This document shows positions 19,682 to 28,637 of a DNA stretch of 64,000 nucleotides, in pieces (the stretch's first letter is position 1; each line of letters begins with the position of its first letter). The notes under the pieces were generated by a model. The model was not told where the DNA came from. It saw only the letters and a program-made list of their open reading frames with translations, and searched no databases. Source of the stretch: Lysinibacillus pakistanensis. Its GTDB lineage: Bacteria; Bacillota; Bacilli; Bacillales_A; Planococcaceae. The stretch spans positions 1,176,501-1,240,500 of the forward strand of contig NZ_CP126101.1 in assembly GCF_030123245.1 (NCBI RefSeq), written 5' to 3'. A program made the translations under genes and the position numbers.

Positions 19682-20823
19682 TGGTGGATCAAGAGAAATT
19701 TAATGAACGTATCAACGATTTAGTTGACGAAGCAGAAGAAAAGCCTGTTCGACGCGCAAAAAAAGAAAAGCCTAATTTAAAGGAATCTGTCTATTCTTTA
19801 CAACCAGAGCAGTTAGAAGAGTGGTTAAAGGAAAATGGTGAAAAACCATTTCGTGCAGCACAAATCTTTGACTGGTTATACAATAAACGTGTAAAGACAT
19901 TTGCTGAAATGTCTAACCTTTCAAAGGGATTACGAGAAAAGCTTGAAGCAAGCTTTGCTTTAACAACATTGTCAACCATTGTTCAGCAAGAATCCAAAGA
20001 TGGTACCATTAAATTTTTATTTCAATTACAGGATGGCTATTCTATTGAAACGGTATTAATGCGTCATGATTACGGTAACTCTGTTTGTGTGACAACACAG
20101 GTGGGGTGCAGAATTGGCTGTACGTTCTGTGCCTCCACTTTAGGTGGCTTAAAGCGCCATTTATTAGCAGGAGAAATCGTGGAACAAGTTGTCAAGGTTC
20201 AGCAAACATTAGATGAAGTGGGAGAACGTGTCTCACATATCGTTATTATGGGAATTGGAGAACCTTTCGATAATTATGATGCGATGATGAACTTCTTAAA
20301 AGTCATTAACCATGAAAAAGGTTTAAATATCGGAGCGCGTCATATTACTGTTTCGACTTCGGGTATCGTACCAAAAATTTATCAATTTGCTGATGAACAG
20401 CTTCAAATTAACTTTGCTGTATCTCTGCATGCACCGAACCAAGAGGCACGCCAAAAATTAATGCCAATCGCACGTGCCTATAAATTGGATGAATTAATGG
20501 AGGCTGTTCGTTACTATACAAAAAAAACTGGCCGACGTGTGAGTTTTGAGTATGGTTTAATGTCAGGTGAAAATGATTCAGTAGAAATTGCAGAAGAATT
20601 ATCTGCATTAATTAAAGGAATTAAGTGCCATGTCAACTTAATACCAGTAAACTACGTACCAGAGCGTGATTATGTGCGTACATCTCGTAGTCAAATTTTT
20701 GCTTTTGAAAAAACATTAAAGAAAAATGGCATTAACGTAACAATCCGCCGTGAGCAAGGCTCTGACATTGCTGCTGCGTGTGGTCAATTACGTGCGCAAG
20801 AGAGATCTGAAGAGACGAGGTGA
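19681..20823 (+). CDS. rlmN: 23S rRNA (adenine-2503-C2) methyltransferase
   Basis: This 380-aa radical-SAM enzyme has the cluster motif [11 protein letters not shown] near residue 145, [10 protein letters not shown], and a C-terminal CG near 370 (AAACGQL) that carries the methyl-transfer cysteine. It also acts on tRNA in related bacteria. A charged N-terminal extension of about 30 residues ([12 protein letters not shown]) precedes the conserved [17 protein letters not shown] overlaps the rsmB stop by one base. Confidence 0.95.
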   Translation: MVDQEKFNERINDLVDEAEEKPVRRAKKEKPNLKESVYSLQPEQLEEWLKENGEKPFRAAQIFDWLYNKRVKTFAEMSNLSKGLREKLEASFALTTLSTIVQQESKDGTIKFLFQLQDGYSIETVLMRHDYGNSVCVTTQVGCRIGCTFCASTLGGLKRHLLAGEIVEQVVKVQQTLDEVGERVSHIVIMGIGEPFDNYDAMMNFLKVINHEKGLNIGARHITVSTSGIVPKIYQFADEQLQINFAVSLHAPNQEARQKLMPIARAYKLDELMEAVRYYTKKTGRRVSFEYGLMSGENDSVEIAEELSALIKGIKCHVNLIPVNYVPERDYVRTSRSQIFAFEKTLKKNGINVTIRREQGSDIAAACGQLRAQERSEETR

Positions 20824-20826
20824 CCA

Positions 20827-21579
20827 GTGTTGAAATACACAGTCGAAAGTGATATTGGGTTAAAACGAGCAATTAATGAAGACCGTGCTGCATTTTTTAA
20901 ACGTCCAGATGGACTTGCACTAGCACTCGTAGCGGATGGCATGGGCGGTCATAATGCTGGCGATGTTGCGAGTGATATGGCAATGAAACAAATGGAACAA
21001 GTTTTTTTACAGGCAGAAGCACATCATTTTGCATCTACGACATCAAAAGAAGAGTGGTTATTACAAACAGTCAAGCAACTGAATAAAAATATCTATGACT
21101 ATTCTTTATCACATGAAGACTGTAAAGGAATGGGCACGACGTTTATTGCAGTGTTAATTGAAGACAATCATTGTTTCATTGCACATGTTGGTGATAGCCG
21201 AGTGTATTATTTCTTTGATGATGGTGCACAACAAATAACAAGAGATCATTCATATGTAAATGTTTTGGTTGAAAATGGTGAGATTAGTGAAGAGGAAGCA
21301 TTAACACATCCGAAAAAAAATTTCATCTTAAGAGCTTTAGGCACAGAAGAAACGATTAAACTAGACTTTTATGAAGTGGATTTAGCATCAGATTCGTATT
21401 TACTCATTTGCTCTGATGGTTTAAGCAATAAATTAACAGTGTATGAAATGGCGTCTATTATTACGTATCCGGATTCCATAGAAGAAAAGGGAAGAAAACT
21501 TGTGGAATTAGCAAATGCAAGTGGGGGGGAAGACAACATCTCCCTCGTGCTGCTCACAAGGCAAGATGAGGAGGTGTAA
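20827..21579 (+). CDS. prpC: PP2C-type Ser/Thr protein phosphatase PrpC
   Basis: This 250-aa metal-dependent phosphatase reverses PrkC phosphorylation. Metal-binding motifs are NEDR, ADGMGGHNAGD, GMGTTFIAVL, HVGDSRVY, SDGLSN and GEDNISL. It starts at GTG 20827 or TTG 20830 after GAGG. prkC starts 3 nt after its stop, so phosphatase and kinase are made together. Confidence 0.93.
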   Translation: MLKYTVESDIGLKRAINEDRAAFFKRPDGLALALVADGMGGHNAGDVASDMAMKQMEQVFLQAEAHHFASTTSKEEWLLQTVKQLNKNIYDYSLSHEDCKGMGTTFIAVLIEDNHCFIAHVGDSRVYYFFDDGAQQITRDHSYVNVLVENGEISEEEALTHPKKNFILRALGTEETIKLDFYEVDLASDSYLLICSDGLSNKLTVYEMASIITYPDSIEEKGRKLVELANASGGEDNISLVLLTRQDEEV

Positions 21580-21581
21580 GT

Positions 21582-23558
21582 ATGCTTGTAGGAAAACGAA
21601 TTAGTGACCGCTATAAAATTATTGAACTCATTGGTGGCGGGGGTATGTCTAATGTCTATTTGGCACATGACATGATCTTAAATCGTGATGTAGCGATAAA
21701 AATATTACGCTATGATTTCACAAATGAGGATGAATTACATCGACGTTTTCAACGTGAGGCACTTTCTGCTACAAGCCTTACACATCCCAATATTGTTAGT
21801 ATTTATGATGTAGGCGATGATGGAGATCTACATTATATTGTTATGGAGTATGTTCAAGGAAAAACATTAAAGCAGTACATACAGGAATATGCACCAATTT
21901 CTCCTGCTAGAAGTGTGCATATTATGAAGCAGTTGACGTCTGCAATTGCTAATGCCCATGAAAATCACATTATTCATCGTGACATTAAGCCTCAAAATAT
22001 TTTAATGGATGCTGAAGGAAATGTGAAAGTCACTGATTTTGGTATAGCAATGACGTTAAGTGCAACATCCTTTACGCAAACAAATTCTGTGCTTGGTACT
22101 GTTCACTATTTATCACCAGAGCAGGCTCGTGGTGGTACAGCTACAAACAAATCAGATATATATGCACTTGGTATTGTATTATATGAATTATTGACTGGAG
22201 AATTACCTTTTTCAGGTGAGTCGGCTGTGTCGATTGCCTTGAAACATTTACAAGCTGAGACACCATCTGTTCGCGCATTTGATGCTACAATACCACAGAG
22301 CTTGGAAAATGTTGTGCTAAAAGCTACAGCAAAGGATGCTGCTCATCGTTATTCGACAGTAGAAGAAATGCAGGAAGATTTAGAAACAGTGTTATCGCCT
22401 AATCGTATAAACGAGCCTAAATTTGCTATTCCATTTGATAATGATGCCACTAAGGCTATTCCTATTATAAAGGACCAAGCGATACGAAATAATGAGGATT
22501 TAACGAAAACTAGAGCCATTGAACCTATTACACAATCCAAACCAAAACAAGACCCCAAAAAGACAATTGACAAGGTAACGCCTACTAAGAAAAAGAAAAA
22601 ATGGCCGAAATATGTTGCTGGCTTATTCATCACAGTAATCGTGGTGTTCTTATACTTTTTATTTGCTACGGAGCTTTTTAGCCCAAAAAAGATACCTGTA
22701 CCTAGTGTGACTGGTTTAACTGTTGAGGAAGCAGAAAAGAGATTAGAAGCAGATGGCTTTGTTGTAGGTGAGATAAAATCACGTAATGATGAGGAAGTAG
22801 AAAAGGATAAGGTGATTGAAACAGATCCGGCAGAAAAGGCAGAGCGTGTAAAAGGAACGAAAGTAGATATAATCGTCAGTCTTGGAGAAGAAATGACAAA
22901 GCTTGATAATTATGAAGGGCGACCATTTAGCCAAGTGGAAGCATTACTCAAGGACACATTTGCGGATATAAAATCTGAAGAAGTTTATTCACAAGAGCAG
23001 GCTGGTACTATTATTGGTCAGGAGCCAGTGGAAGGTACTGAAGTAATCGCCAAAGATACAACTTTACTATTTAAAGTTAGTAAGGGTGTACAATTGGTTA
23101 AAGTGGGGAGTATTGTGAATTATACTAAGGCTCAAGCAGAAGCGTATTTAAAAGATAAAGGCTTAAAATTGCATATAGTTCGTGAAGAAAATCACAATAC
23201 AATACCAGCGGGAAGTATTATTTCACAATTGACAAAGGCTGAAGCAGAAGTTGAGATAGGTTCAACAGTAAGTGTTATCTTAAGCAAGGGACCTGCTAAA
23301 AAGCCTGATAAAACTTTTGTCAAAATAATCAAAATTGAGTATAAACCAAATGAGGAAGGCTTAGAACAAACCGTTCGAATCGAAATTCAAGATAAAACTC
23401 ATTCAATGGTAGATACGTATGACACATTTCCTATCACGGCTGATACTGAATACAAAATACAGCTTGTTATAGGTGAGGGTCAAGAAGCGGCCTATAAAAT
23501 TATTCGTGATTCGGATATCATTGCTGCAGATAAAATCAACTATGATGATATTAAATAA
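21582..23558 (+). CDS. prkC: Membrane Ser/Thr protein kinase with PASTA repeats (PrkC/Stk)
   Basis: This 658-aa protein has an N-terminal Hanks kinase domain (1-275): GGGGMSNVYLAHD loop, VAIKIL lysine, HRDIKPQNIL catalytic loop, DFGIAM, SPEQARGG. A charged juxtamembrane linker and one membrane helix near 350-370 (YVAGLFITVIVVFLYFLF) follow. Three PASTA domains (about 375-585) bind muropeptides in homologues, and a further beta-rich tail follows. GGAGGTG precedes the ATG. In B. subtilis PrkC signals spore germination and cell-wall status and phosphorylates RsgA, encoded next. Confidence 0.95.
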   Translation: MLVGKRISDRYKIIELIGGGGMSNVYLAHDMILNRDVAIKILRYDFTNEDELHRRFQREALSATSLTHPNIVSIYDVGDDGDLHYIVMEYVQGKTLKQYIQEYAPISPARSVHIMKQLTSAIANAHENHIIHRDIKPQNILMDAEGNVKVTDFGIAMTLSATSFTQTNSVLGTVHYLSPEQARGGTATNKSDIYALGIVLYELLTGELPFSGESAVSIALKHLQAETPSVRAFDATIPQSLENVVLKATAKDAAHRYSTVEEMQEDLETVLSPNRINEPKFAIPFDNDATKAIPIIKDQAIRNNEDLTKTRAIEPITQSKPKQDPKKTIDKVTPTKKKKKWPKYVAGLFITVIVVFLYFLFATELFSPKKIPVPSVTGLTVEEAEKRLEADGFVVGEIKSRNDEEVEKDKVIETDPAEKAERVKGTKVDIIVSLGEEMTKLDNYEGRPFSQVEALLKDTFADIKSEEVYSQEQAGTIIGQEPVEGTEVIAKDTTLLFKVSKGVQLVKVGSIVNYTKAQAEAYLKDKGLKLHIVREENHNTIPAGSIISQLTKAEAEVEIGSTVSVILSKGPAKKPDKTFVKIIKIEYKPNEEGLEQTVRIEIQDKTHSMVDTYDTFPITADTEYKIQLVIGEGQEAAYKIIRDSDIIAADKINYDDIK

Positions 23559-23569
23559 GGGGGAATTGG

Positions 23570-24454
23570 ATGGCGCAAGGCCAAATACGCAAAGCATTAA
23601 GTGGTTATTATTATGTCTATGATGGAGCTCAATTAATACAATGTCGAGGACGTGGGGTATTTCGCAATCGCGGGGAATCCCCACTCGTTGGCGACATTGT
23701 AGAATATACGCTTGAAACAGAGGGATCAGACGGTACTATTCAAAAAATAATGGATCGCCAAAATGAATTAGTACGCCCTCCAATTGCTAATATTGATCAA
23801 GGCATTCTTGTGTTTTCTGTAAAAGAACCTAATTTTAATACGATTTTACTGGATCGATTTTTAGTTGTCTTAGAATCATTTCATGTTCATCCGATTATTT
23901 GTTTAACAAAAATGGATTTGCTAGAGGAACATGAACGTGAGGAATTGCAAGGCTATATAAAAGATTATGAAAGCATGGGATATACTGTACTGCAAACCTA
24001 TAAAGGGGAGGAAGAATTAATAGAACGGCTTCAGCCGATTTTAAAAGGAAAAACCTCTGTGTTAGCAGGACAATCTGGTGTTGGCAAATCCACATTGTTA
24101 AATACTTTAATTCCAGATTTAAATTTAAAAACAGGTATTATCTCACAAAGCTTAGGACGGGGAAAACATACAACACGCCATGTGGAATTAATAGAGGTAT
24201 GTGACGGTCTATTAGCAGATACACCTGGATTTAGTTCTTTTGATTTTGATGACATTGAAAAAGAAGAATTAGGCGCATGTTTCCCTGAAATGGTTCAAGT
24301 AGCGGAGAATTGTAAATTCAGAGGTTGCTTACATTTAAAGGAGCCAAAATGTGCCGTGAAGGTAGCTGTAGAGGCGGGAGAAATTCGTGAATACCGCTAT
24401 AAGCACTACGAACAATTTATGCAAGAAATTATGGATCGAAAGCCGAGGTATTAA
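23570..24454 (+). CDS. rsgA: Ribosome small-subunit biogenesis GTPase RsgA (CpgA/YloQ)
   Basis: This 294-aa circularly permuted GTPase helps late 30S maturation. After an N-terminal OB fold the motifs come in permuted order: G4 LTKMD (about 120), G1 GQSGVGKSTL (about 167), G3 DTPGFSSF. A C-terminal zinc site with CKFRGCLHLKEPKCAV follows. AAGGGGG precedes the ATG. It ends one base into rpe. Confidence 0.95.
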   Translation: MAQGQIRKALSGYYYVYDGAQLIQCRGRGVFRNRGESPLVGDIVEYTLETEGSDGTIQKIMDRQNELVRPPIANIDQGILVFSVKEPNFNTILLDRFLVVLESFHVHPIICLTKMDLLEEHEREELQGYIKDYESMGYTVLQTYKGEEELIERLQPILKGKTSVLAGQSGVGKSTLLNTLIPDLNLKTGIISQSLGRGKHTTRHVELIEVCDGLLADTPGFSSFDFDDIEKEELGACFPEMVQVAENCKFRGCLHLKEPKCAVKVAVEAGEIREYRYKHYEQFMQEIMDRKPRY

Positions 24455-25125
24455 TGATGATACAAATTGCACCATCAATTTTAGCAGCTAATTTTGCTAA
24501 ATTAGGAGAAGAAGTAAAGGAAGTAGAAAAGGCGGGTGCCCAGCTTATTCACATTGATGTAATGGATGGACATTTTGTGCCAAATATTTCCTTCGGCTCT
24601 ATCGTATTAGATGCCATTCGTCCTTTAACTGATTTACCGCTAGACGTTCATTTAATGATCGAAAATCCTGATCAATATATTGAACAATTCGCCAAAGCGG
24701 GAGCAGATTATATTACGGTGCATGTAGAAGCTTGCCGCCATTTACACCGTACAATTCAGTTAATTCGTTCATTAGGAGTCAAACCTGGTGTTGTGTTAAA
24801 TCCACATACACCAATAGAATCGATTCAACATATTTTAGAGGATATTGATATGGTACTGTTTATGACAGTGAATCCGGGCTTTGGTGGACAACAATTCATC
24901 CATTCTGTTGTGCCAAAAATTAAAGCATTAGCTACAATCATTAAAGAGCGTAATCTTGATATTGCTATTGAAATAGACGGTGGCATTAATGCAGAGACAA
25001 TAGTTCCATGTGCTAAGGCAGGTGCTACAATTTTTGTAGCAGGCTCAGCTATTTATAGCAAAGAGGATCGTACAGCAGCCCTTCAAGAAATTCTTGCTGC
25101 TGGTGAGGCAGCGATTAAAGGATGA
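24454..25125 (+). CDS. rpe: Ribulose-phosphate 3-epimerase
   Basis: This 223-aa TIM-barrel enzyme interconverts ribulose-5-P and xylulose-5-P. Motifs include IAPSILAANFAKLGEE, HIDVMDGHFVPN (metal His/Asp), DVHLMIENPDQYI, MTVNPGFGGQ and EIDGGI. Two adjacent ATG codons open the gene (24454, 24457); GAGG lies just upstream. It overlaps thiN by 4 bp. Confidence 0.95.
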   Translation: MMIQIAPSILAANFAKLGEEVKEVEKAGAQLIHIDVMDGHFVPNISFGSIVLDAIRPLTDLPLDVHLMIENPDQYIEQFAKAGADYITVHVEACRHLHRTIQLIRSLGVKPGVVLNPHTPIESIQHILEDIDMVLFMTVNPGFGGQQFIHSVVPKIKALATIIKERNLDIAIEIDGGINAETIVPCAKAGATIFVAGSAIYSKEDRTAALQEILAAGEAAIKG

Positions 25126-25775
25126 CACTAGTTGTTGTTTGTGCTGGTGGTCCTAAAGAGGAGCTATGTTCATTTGCTTCATTTTCAAAGAAAGAGGATG
25201 TACTATTTATTGGGGCTGATCGAGGAGCACTATATTTAATTGAGCAAGGCATTACACCGCATGCAATAGTTGGTGATTTTGACTCTTTAACACATGAGGA
25301 ATATGAGCTTGTGATGAAGCATACCAATGATAGGCAGCGATTTCAGGAAGAAAAGAATGAAACAGATACTGATTTAGCGCTGTTAAAGGCCTATACCTAC
25401 CAACCATCAGAGATTATACTCACAGGTGTTACTGGTGGACGCTTGGATCACTATGAGGCAGCAATCCGCTCCATTTATCGTTTGCAAAGGGAGCATCCAC
25501 ATATTGTCTTAAAGATTATGAATCATGCAAATCTATTGCAATTTTTAATGCCAGGTACTCACATTATTCAAGCAGATCAACAGTACCGTTATTTGTCCTT
25601 TTTTGCACATGAAGAGACGATAAAAAATGTTACTTTAAGGCAAGTGAAATATGAAACAACTGATGAAGAAATTACGTTAGGTACATCTCGATTTACAAGT
25701 AATGAAATAATAGGTGATTCAGGGTCTATATCTTTCTCAAAAGGCATATGTTTAATGATAAGAAGCATAGATTAG
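25122..25775 (+). CDS. thiN: Thiamine pyrophosphokinase
   Basis: This 217-aa enzyme converts thiamine plus ATP to thiamine diphosphate. It has GADRGALYLIEQGI, VGDFDSL, the ETDTDLALLKA block and LTGVTGGRLDHYEA, the TPK catalytic domain, followed by a beta-sandwich thiamine-binding part. The ATG overlaps rpe (ATGA). spoVM follows 18 bp after the stop. Confidence 0.94.
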   Translation: MTLVVVCAGGPKEELCSFASFSKKEDVLFIGADRGALYLIEQGITPHAIVGDFDSLTHEEYELVMKHTNDRQRFQEEKNETDTDLALLKAYTYQPSEIILTGVTGGRLDHYEAAIRSIYRLQREHPHIVLKIMNHANLLQFLMPGTHIIQADQQYRYLSFFAHEETIKNVTLRQVKYETTDEEITLGTSRFTSNEIIGDSGSISFSKGICLMIRSID

Positions 25776-25793
25776 CGTAAGGAGGAGATAGTC

Positions 25794-25895
25794 CTGAAAG
25801 TCTATACTTTTCAGTTGCCAAAAGTTGTGAGTAGTATTACGCGTACATGTATCAATCTTTTTAAAAAAGACAAGAAAGTAAAAAAATCCGACTAA
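25794..25895 (+). CDS. spoVM: Stage V sporulation protein SpoVM (CTG start)
   Basis: This 33-codon gene reads (M)KVYTFQLPKVVSSITRT and then CINLFKKDKKVKKSD. It aligns with B. subtilis SpoVM (26 aa, MKFYTIKLPK...), including the proline at position 9. SpoVM is an amphipathic helix that marks the curved forespore surface and anchors SpoIVA. The frame has no ATG/GTG/TTG at the right place; CTG 25794 sits 8 nt after GGAGG and aligns with the family methionine. The lysine-rich C-terminal extension is longer than in B. subtilis. The stop codon lies inside the following terminator hairpin. Position between thiN and rpmB matches B. subtilis exactly. Confidence 0.85.
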   Translation: MKVYTFQLPKVVSSITRTCINLFKKDKKVKKSD

Positions 25896-25913
25896 TATTG
25901 GTCGGATTTTTTT
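25881..25913 (+). terminator. Rho-independent terminator overlapping the spoVM 3' end
   Basis: AAAAAATCCGAC (25881-25892) pairs with GTCGGATTTTTT (25901-25912); a T run follows. The spoVM stop codon is in the loop. Confidence 0.9.
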
Positions 25914-25977
25914 CTGCCCTAGCGTTTGTTCTATTAGACTGTTCAATTATAGATTCTTTTTATAGTTCTGAGAAAAT

Positions 25978-26021
25978 AAAAGCCTCTATTCATTATGTTC
26001 AGTGTAATGAATAGAGGCTTT
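25978..26021 (-). terminator. Second hairpin between spoVM and rpmB
   Basis: A 17-bp perfect stem, AAAGCCTCTATTCATTA with TAATGAATAGAGGCTTT. The T-rich side (TTTTATTTTC) is on the minus strand, so it backs up the rpmB terminator against read-through into thiN-spoVM. Confidence 0.7.
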
Positions 26022-26103
26022 AGGTAATTATCTAGCTGCTTACAATATGTTGCACTATATTTAAATGCACGAAGGCGGTTGGTAGTATGCCCAGTTAGAA
26101 AGA

Positions 26104-26141
26104 AAAAAATCGATTTGCGCTATAAGCCAAATCGATTTTTT
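26104..26141 (-). terminator. Rho-independent terminator of rpmB
   Basis: AAAAAATCGATTTG pairs with CAAATCGATTTTTT around a 10-nt loop, 12 bp after the rpmB stop, with T runs on the minus strand. Confidence 0.85.
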
Positions 26142-26152
26142 AGAAGCAGCGA

Positions 26153-26341
26153 TTAAACGCGCTCGATTTTACCTGATTTTAATGCACGAGTAGAAACCCA
26201 TACACGTTTTGGTTTACCGTCAACTAAGATACGAACTTTTTGAAGGTTAGCACCCCAAGTACGTTTGTTAGCGTTCATAGCGTGGGAACGGTTGTTACCA
26301 GTACGAGCCTTACGTCCAGTGATTACACATTGTTTTGGCAT
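26153..26341 (-). CDS. rpmB: 50S ribosomal protein L28
   Basis: This 62-aa protein begins [20 protein letters not shown]. The start at 26341 has AAGGAGGG 8 nt upstream; an 8-codon extension would run through that site. There is no zinc-ribbon CxxC pair: only one cysteine is present. It is transcribed opposite to its neighbours, as in B. subtilis. Confidence 0.95.
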   Translation of the reverse strand: MPKQCVITGRKARTGNNRSHAMNANKRTWGANLQKVRILVDGKPKRVWVSTRALKSGKIERV

Positions 26342-26506
26342 GTTGTATTCCCTCCTTACTGTCAATGCTGAAAGATTATTATTTCAGTTCGGTATTTCAC
26401 ATACCATAATAATTTAACATACGATGACGTTCAGTGCAACAGTTTTCACATAACCTTTCAAGAAAAAAACCTTTACAGACAGAAAATCATTCCTTAATTT
26501 TGTTTA

Positions 26507-26698
26507 ATCAATTTCGCCTTAGCGTAATTGCGTCTGGATTTTGAATTGTGCCCGCACAATTCATTCCTTTGAAAATCCGTGACATCCGCCGGAGGCATTA
26601 TCTTCATTCAGTAGGTGATTGGACACCCGCTGAAAAGGAAACAAAACCGCATTCATCACACCACCTGTAGAGGTGGGAGTCTTCTGCTGAATGAAGAT
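26507..26698 (-). repeat. Structured intergenic repeat, copy B (before rpmB)
   Basis: Read on the minus strand: ATCTTCATTCA...TGAATGAAGAT outer stem (26688-26698 with 26600-26610). Next come GCCTCCGGCGGATGTCACGG, then GGATTTT/AAAATCC enclosing GAATTGTGC/GCACAATTC. The end hairpin is CAATTACGC/GGCGAAATTG (26509-26530). It is almost identical to copy H. It points toward rpmB, 168 bp away. The remaining gap 26342-26506 is the rpmB leader. Confidence 0.85.
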
Positions 26699-26712
26699 AA
26701 AGAGAATGCATC

Positions 26713-27453
26713 TTATTTACCTCGATAGCCAAGCTTAGCTGAGACACGTCTACCAGTCTCCACTAGAGAATCTGTTAGGTTTTGAATATGTTCTGGAGAA
26801 ACATTGAAGCTTACAAAACCTATGCTTACGGCACCTACTACCTCACCAAAACCATTTAGGATGGAGACGGCAATAGAAGAGGTTCCTGCTGTTCTTTCCC
26901 CATGACTAATGGCAAAACCTTGTTGTCTTATTATAGCAAGCTGTGCCTTAAATTCAGCGATTTCCTCATGTGGCATAAGTTGCTCCATGATTTCATTTGC
27001 TTGATCAACAGGCATAGCAGCTAAAATGGCTTTATTTGCAGCACCTATATGCATGGGTATACGAATTCCTAGCTGATCGTAAATACGAATTGGATTAGCA
27101 GCGCTGTCTATTCTTTCAATAATAATCGTATCTAATCCAGCGGGTTTACTTAAATAAACGCTTTCCTCAACTTTTCTTGCTAAACGCTCTAATTCAGGTC
27201 TTATTTTACTAATGTAGTCCATCGTATCATACACTTGCAAACCAAGCTCCATCCATATTGTACCAAGTCGGTATTGTTTCGTCTGCTCATCTTGCTCAAT
27301 CATTCCTTGCTTAATCATCGCTTTTAAAATTCTATGTAATGTACTAAGTGGCAAATCACATTTTGCTGAAAGCTCTGATATAGACAAGCTGTTTTCACTT
27401 GTTTCAGTAGCTAAAACTTTAGCTATGGTCATTGCACGTTCTAATAATTGCAT
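26713..27453 (-). CDS. IclR-family transcriptional regulator
   Basis: This 246-aa protein has an N-terminal winged HTH (residues 1-62; LSISELSAKCDLPLSTLHRILKAM) and a C-terminal effector domain (about 75-246; SVYLSKPAGLDTIIIERIDS, GAANKAILAAM, GERTAGTSSIAVSI). The ATG follows GGAGAGGTGGG. It is divergent from the methylarginine/arginine gene set, and a paired palindrome at 27647-27684 is a candidate operator, so it most likely controls those genes. The effector could be arginine, a methylarginine or citrulline (inference). Confidence 0.9.
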   Translation of the reverse strand: MQLLERAMTIAKVLATETSENSLSISELSAKCDLPLSTLHRILKAMIKQGMIEQDEQTKQYRLGTIWMELGLQVYDTMDYISKIRPELERLARKVEESVYLSKPAGLDTIIIERIDSAANPIRIYDQLGIRIPMHIGAANKAILAAMPVDQANEIMEQLMPHEEIAEFKAQLAIIRQQGFAISHGERTAGTSSIAVSILNGFGEVVGAVSIGFVSFNVSPEHIQNLTDSLVETGRRVSAKLGYRGK

Positions 27454-27605
27454 GTCATTCCCACCTCTCCTTCCTATTATTTTATTTTTATTCCTTGTCT
27501 GCGTCTAGCTCCATAATTACAGTGCTACCTTTACATATGAAAATATCGCAAGTATTCATTTTTACTCCAAAAGGCAGTGCGAATATAAAAACTTTTCTAA
27601 ATATA

Positions 27606-27634
27606 TTGACAGTATAGCATAAAACACATATATT
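27606..27634 (+). promoter_or_regulatory. Sigma-A promoter of the dimethylargininase operon
   Basis: Perfect TTGACA (27606-27611), 17-bp spacer, TATATT (27629-27634). Transcription should start near 27641, directly before the paired palindromes. Confidence 0.75.
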
Positions 27635-27646
27635 TTTCATATAAAC

Positions 27647-27684
27647 TTTCCTCTTAACGGAAACGTTTTCCACTAAACGGAAAA
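27647..27684 (+). promoter_or_regulatory. Candidate IclR-type double operator
   Basis: TTTCC-tcttaac-GGAAA (27647-27663) and TTTTCC-actaaac-GGAAAA (27666-27684) are two inverted repeats of the same spacing placed exactly 20 bp apart (two helical turns). The centre also reads GGAAACGTTTTCC, close to known IclR-family palindromes (TGGAAAT-ATTTCCA type) and partly like a cre site. It lies just after the predicted transcription start. Confidence 0.55.
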
Positions 27685-27696
27685 GGGGTGAAGGGA

Positions 27697-28569
27697 ATGC
27701 ATTATTGTTCATCAATGTATGCACCTTTAAAACACGTAATAGTAAAACATCCAAAGGATGCTTTCCGAAACCAGGAGCATCTTAGAGATGAATGGAAAAC
27801 ATTTAACTACTTATCAGAACCAAATTTTGATGGGGCACTAAGAGAATTTGCGGATTTTATAGCGATTCTTGAAAAGTATGTGAAAAAAATTGATTATTTA
27901 CCAGAATCAGAGAGTGTAGGTTTAGACTCCCTTTATGCACATGATCCAGTCAAATTTACCCCAAAAGGAGCTATTATTTTAAAATCTGGTAAAACACTCA
28001 GACAACCTGAAGCAGCCGTTTATAAAGACTTTTTACTAGATAAAGGTATTCCAATCATTGGCGAGTTAACAGGGGATGCAGTTTCAGATGGCGGCGATAT
28101 TGTTTGGCTAGATGATAGAACACTTGCTGTAGGGAGAGGGTATCGAACAAATGATGAAGCAATTCGTCAGCTAAAGGATATGACGGCAGATATTGTGGAT
28201 GAATTTATAGTTGTCCAGCTTCCACATGATTTAGGAGAGGCAGAATGTTTACACTTAATGTCCTTTATTAGCATGGTTGATAAAGATTTGGCGGTCGTAC
28301 ATTCGCGATTAATGCCAGTATTCTTCCGCCAGCTACTAATCGAACGAGGTGTTCAATTGATTGAGGTTTTAAAAGATGAATATGATGCGTTAGGCTGCAA
28401 TGTGCTAGCCCTAGCACCAAGAGTGTGTGTAATTCCACAAGGAAATCCAATAACAAAACAGCAGCTACTTGATGCAGGGGCTACCGTTTATGAATACAAA
28501 GGTAATGAAATCACAGTAAAAGGAACAGGTGGTCCTACTTGTCTAACTTGTCCAGTGGTAAGGGGATAA
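27697..28569 (+). CDS. Amidinotransferase/dimethylargininase-family hydrolase
   Basis: About 290 aa, pentein fold (amidinotransferase family). Motifs: SMYAPLKHVIVKHP at the start, LYAHDPVKFTPKGAI (substrate Asp), GGDIVWLDD, and EAECLHLMS with the catalytic His. GTGGPTCLTCPVVRG near the C-terminus carries the likely nucleophilic Cys. Such enzymes hydrolyse guanidino compounds: dimethylarginine to citrulline plus dimethylamine, or arginine to citrulline. It differs strongly from the next gene, so the pair may have different substrates. Start ATG 27697 is 8 nt after GGGG; a GTG three codons earlier overlaps that site. Confidence 0.85.
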   Translation: MHYCSSMYAPLKHVIVKHPKDAFRNQEHLRDEWKTFNYLSEPNFDGALREFADFIAILEKYVKKIDYLPESESVGLDSLYAHDPVKFTPKGAIILKSGKTLRQPEAAVYKDFLLDKGIPIIGELTGDAVSDGGDIVWLDDRTLAVGRGYRTNDEAIRQLKDMTADIVDEFIVVQLPHDLGEAECLHLMSFISMVDKDLAVVHSRLMPVFFRQLLIERGVQLIEVLKDEYDALGCNVLALAPRVCVIPQGNPITKQQLLDAGATVYEYKGNEITVKGTGGPTCLTCPVVRG

Positions 28570-28637
28570 AGTGGGGGAATGTACTTCATCCCTCTGATTA
28601 GTAAGTATTGCTAGTTAAATATAAAGGAGACGAAATG

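Noticed and set aside
27657..27672. cre site (CcpA) in the cluster promoter
   Set aside because: At least two mismatches in the conserved positions; the double palindrome explains the sequence better, though CcpA control is not excluded.
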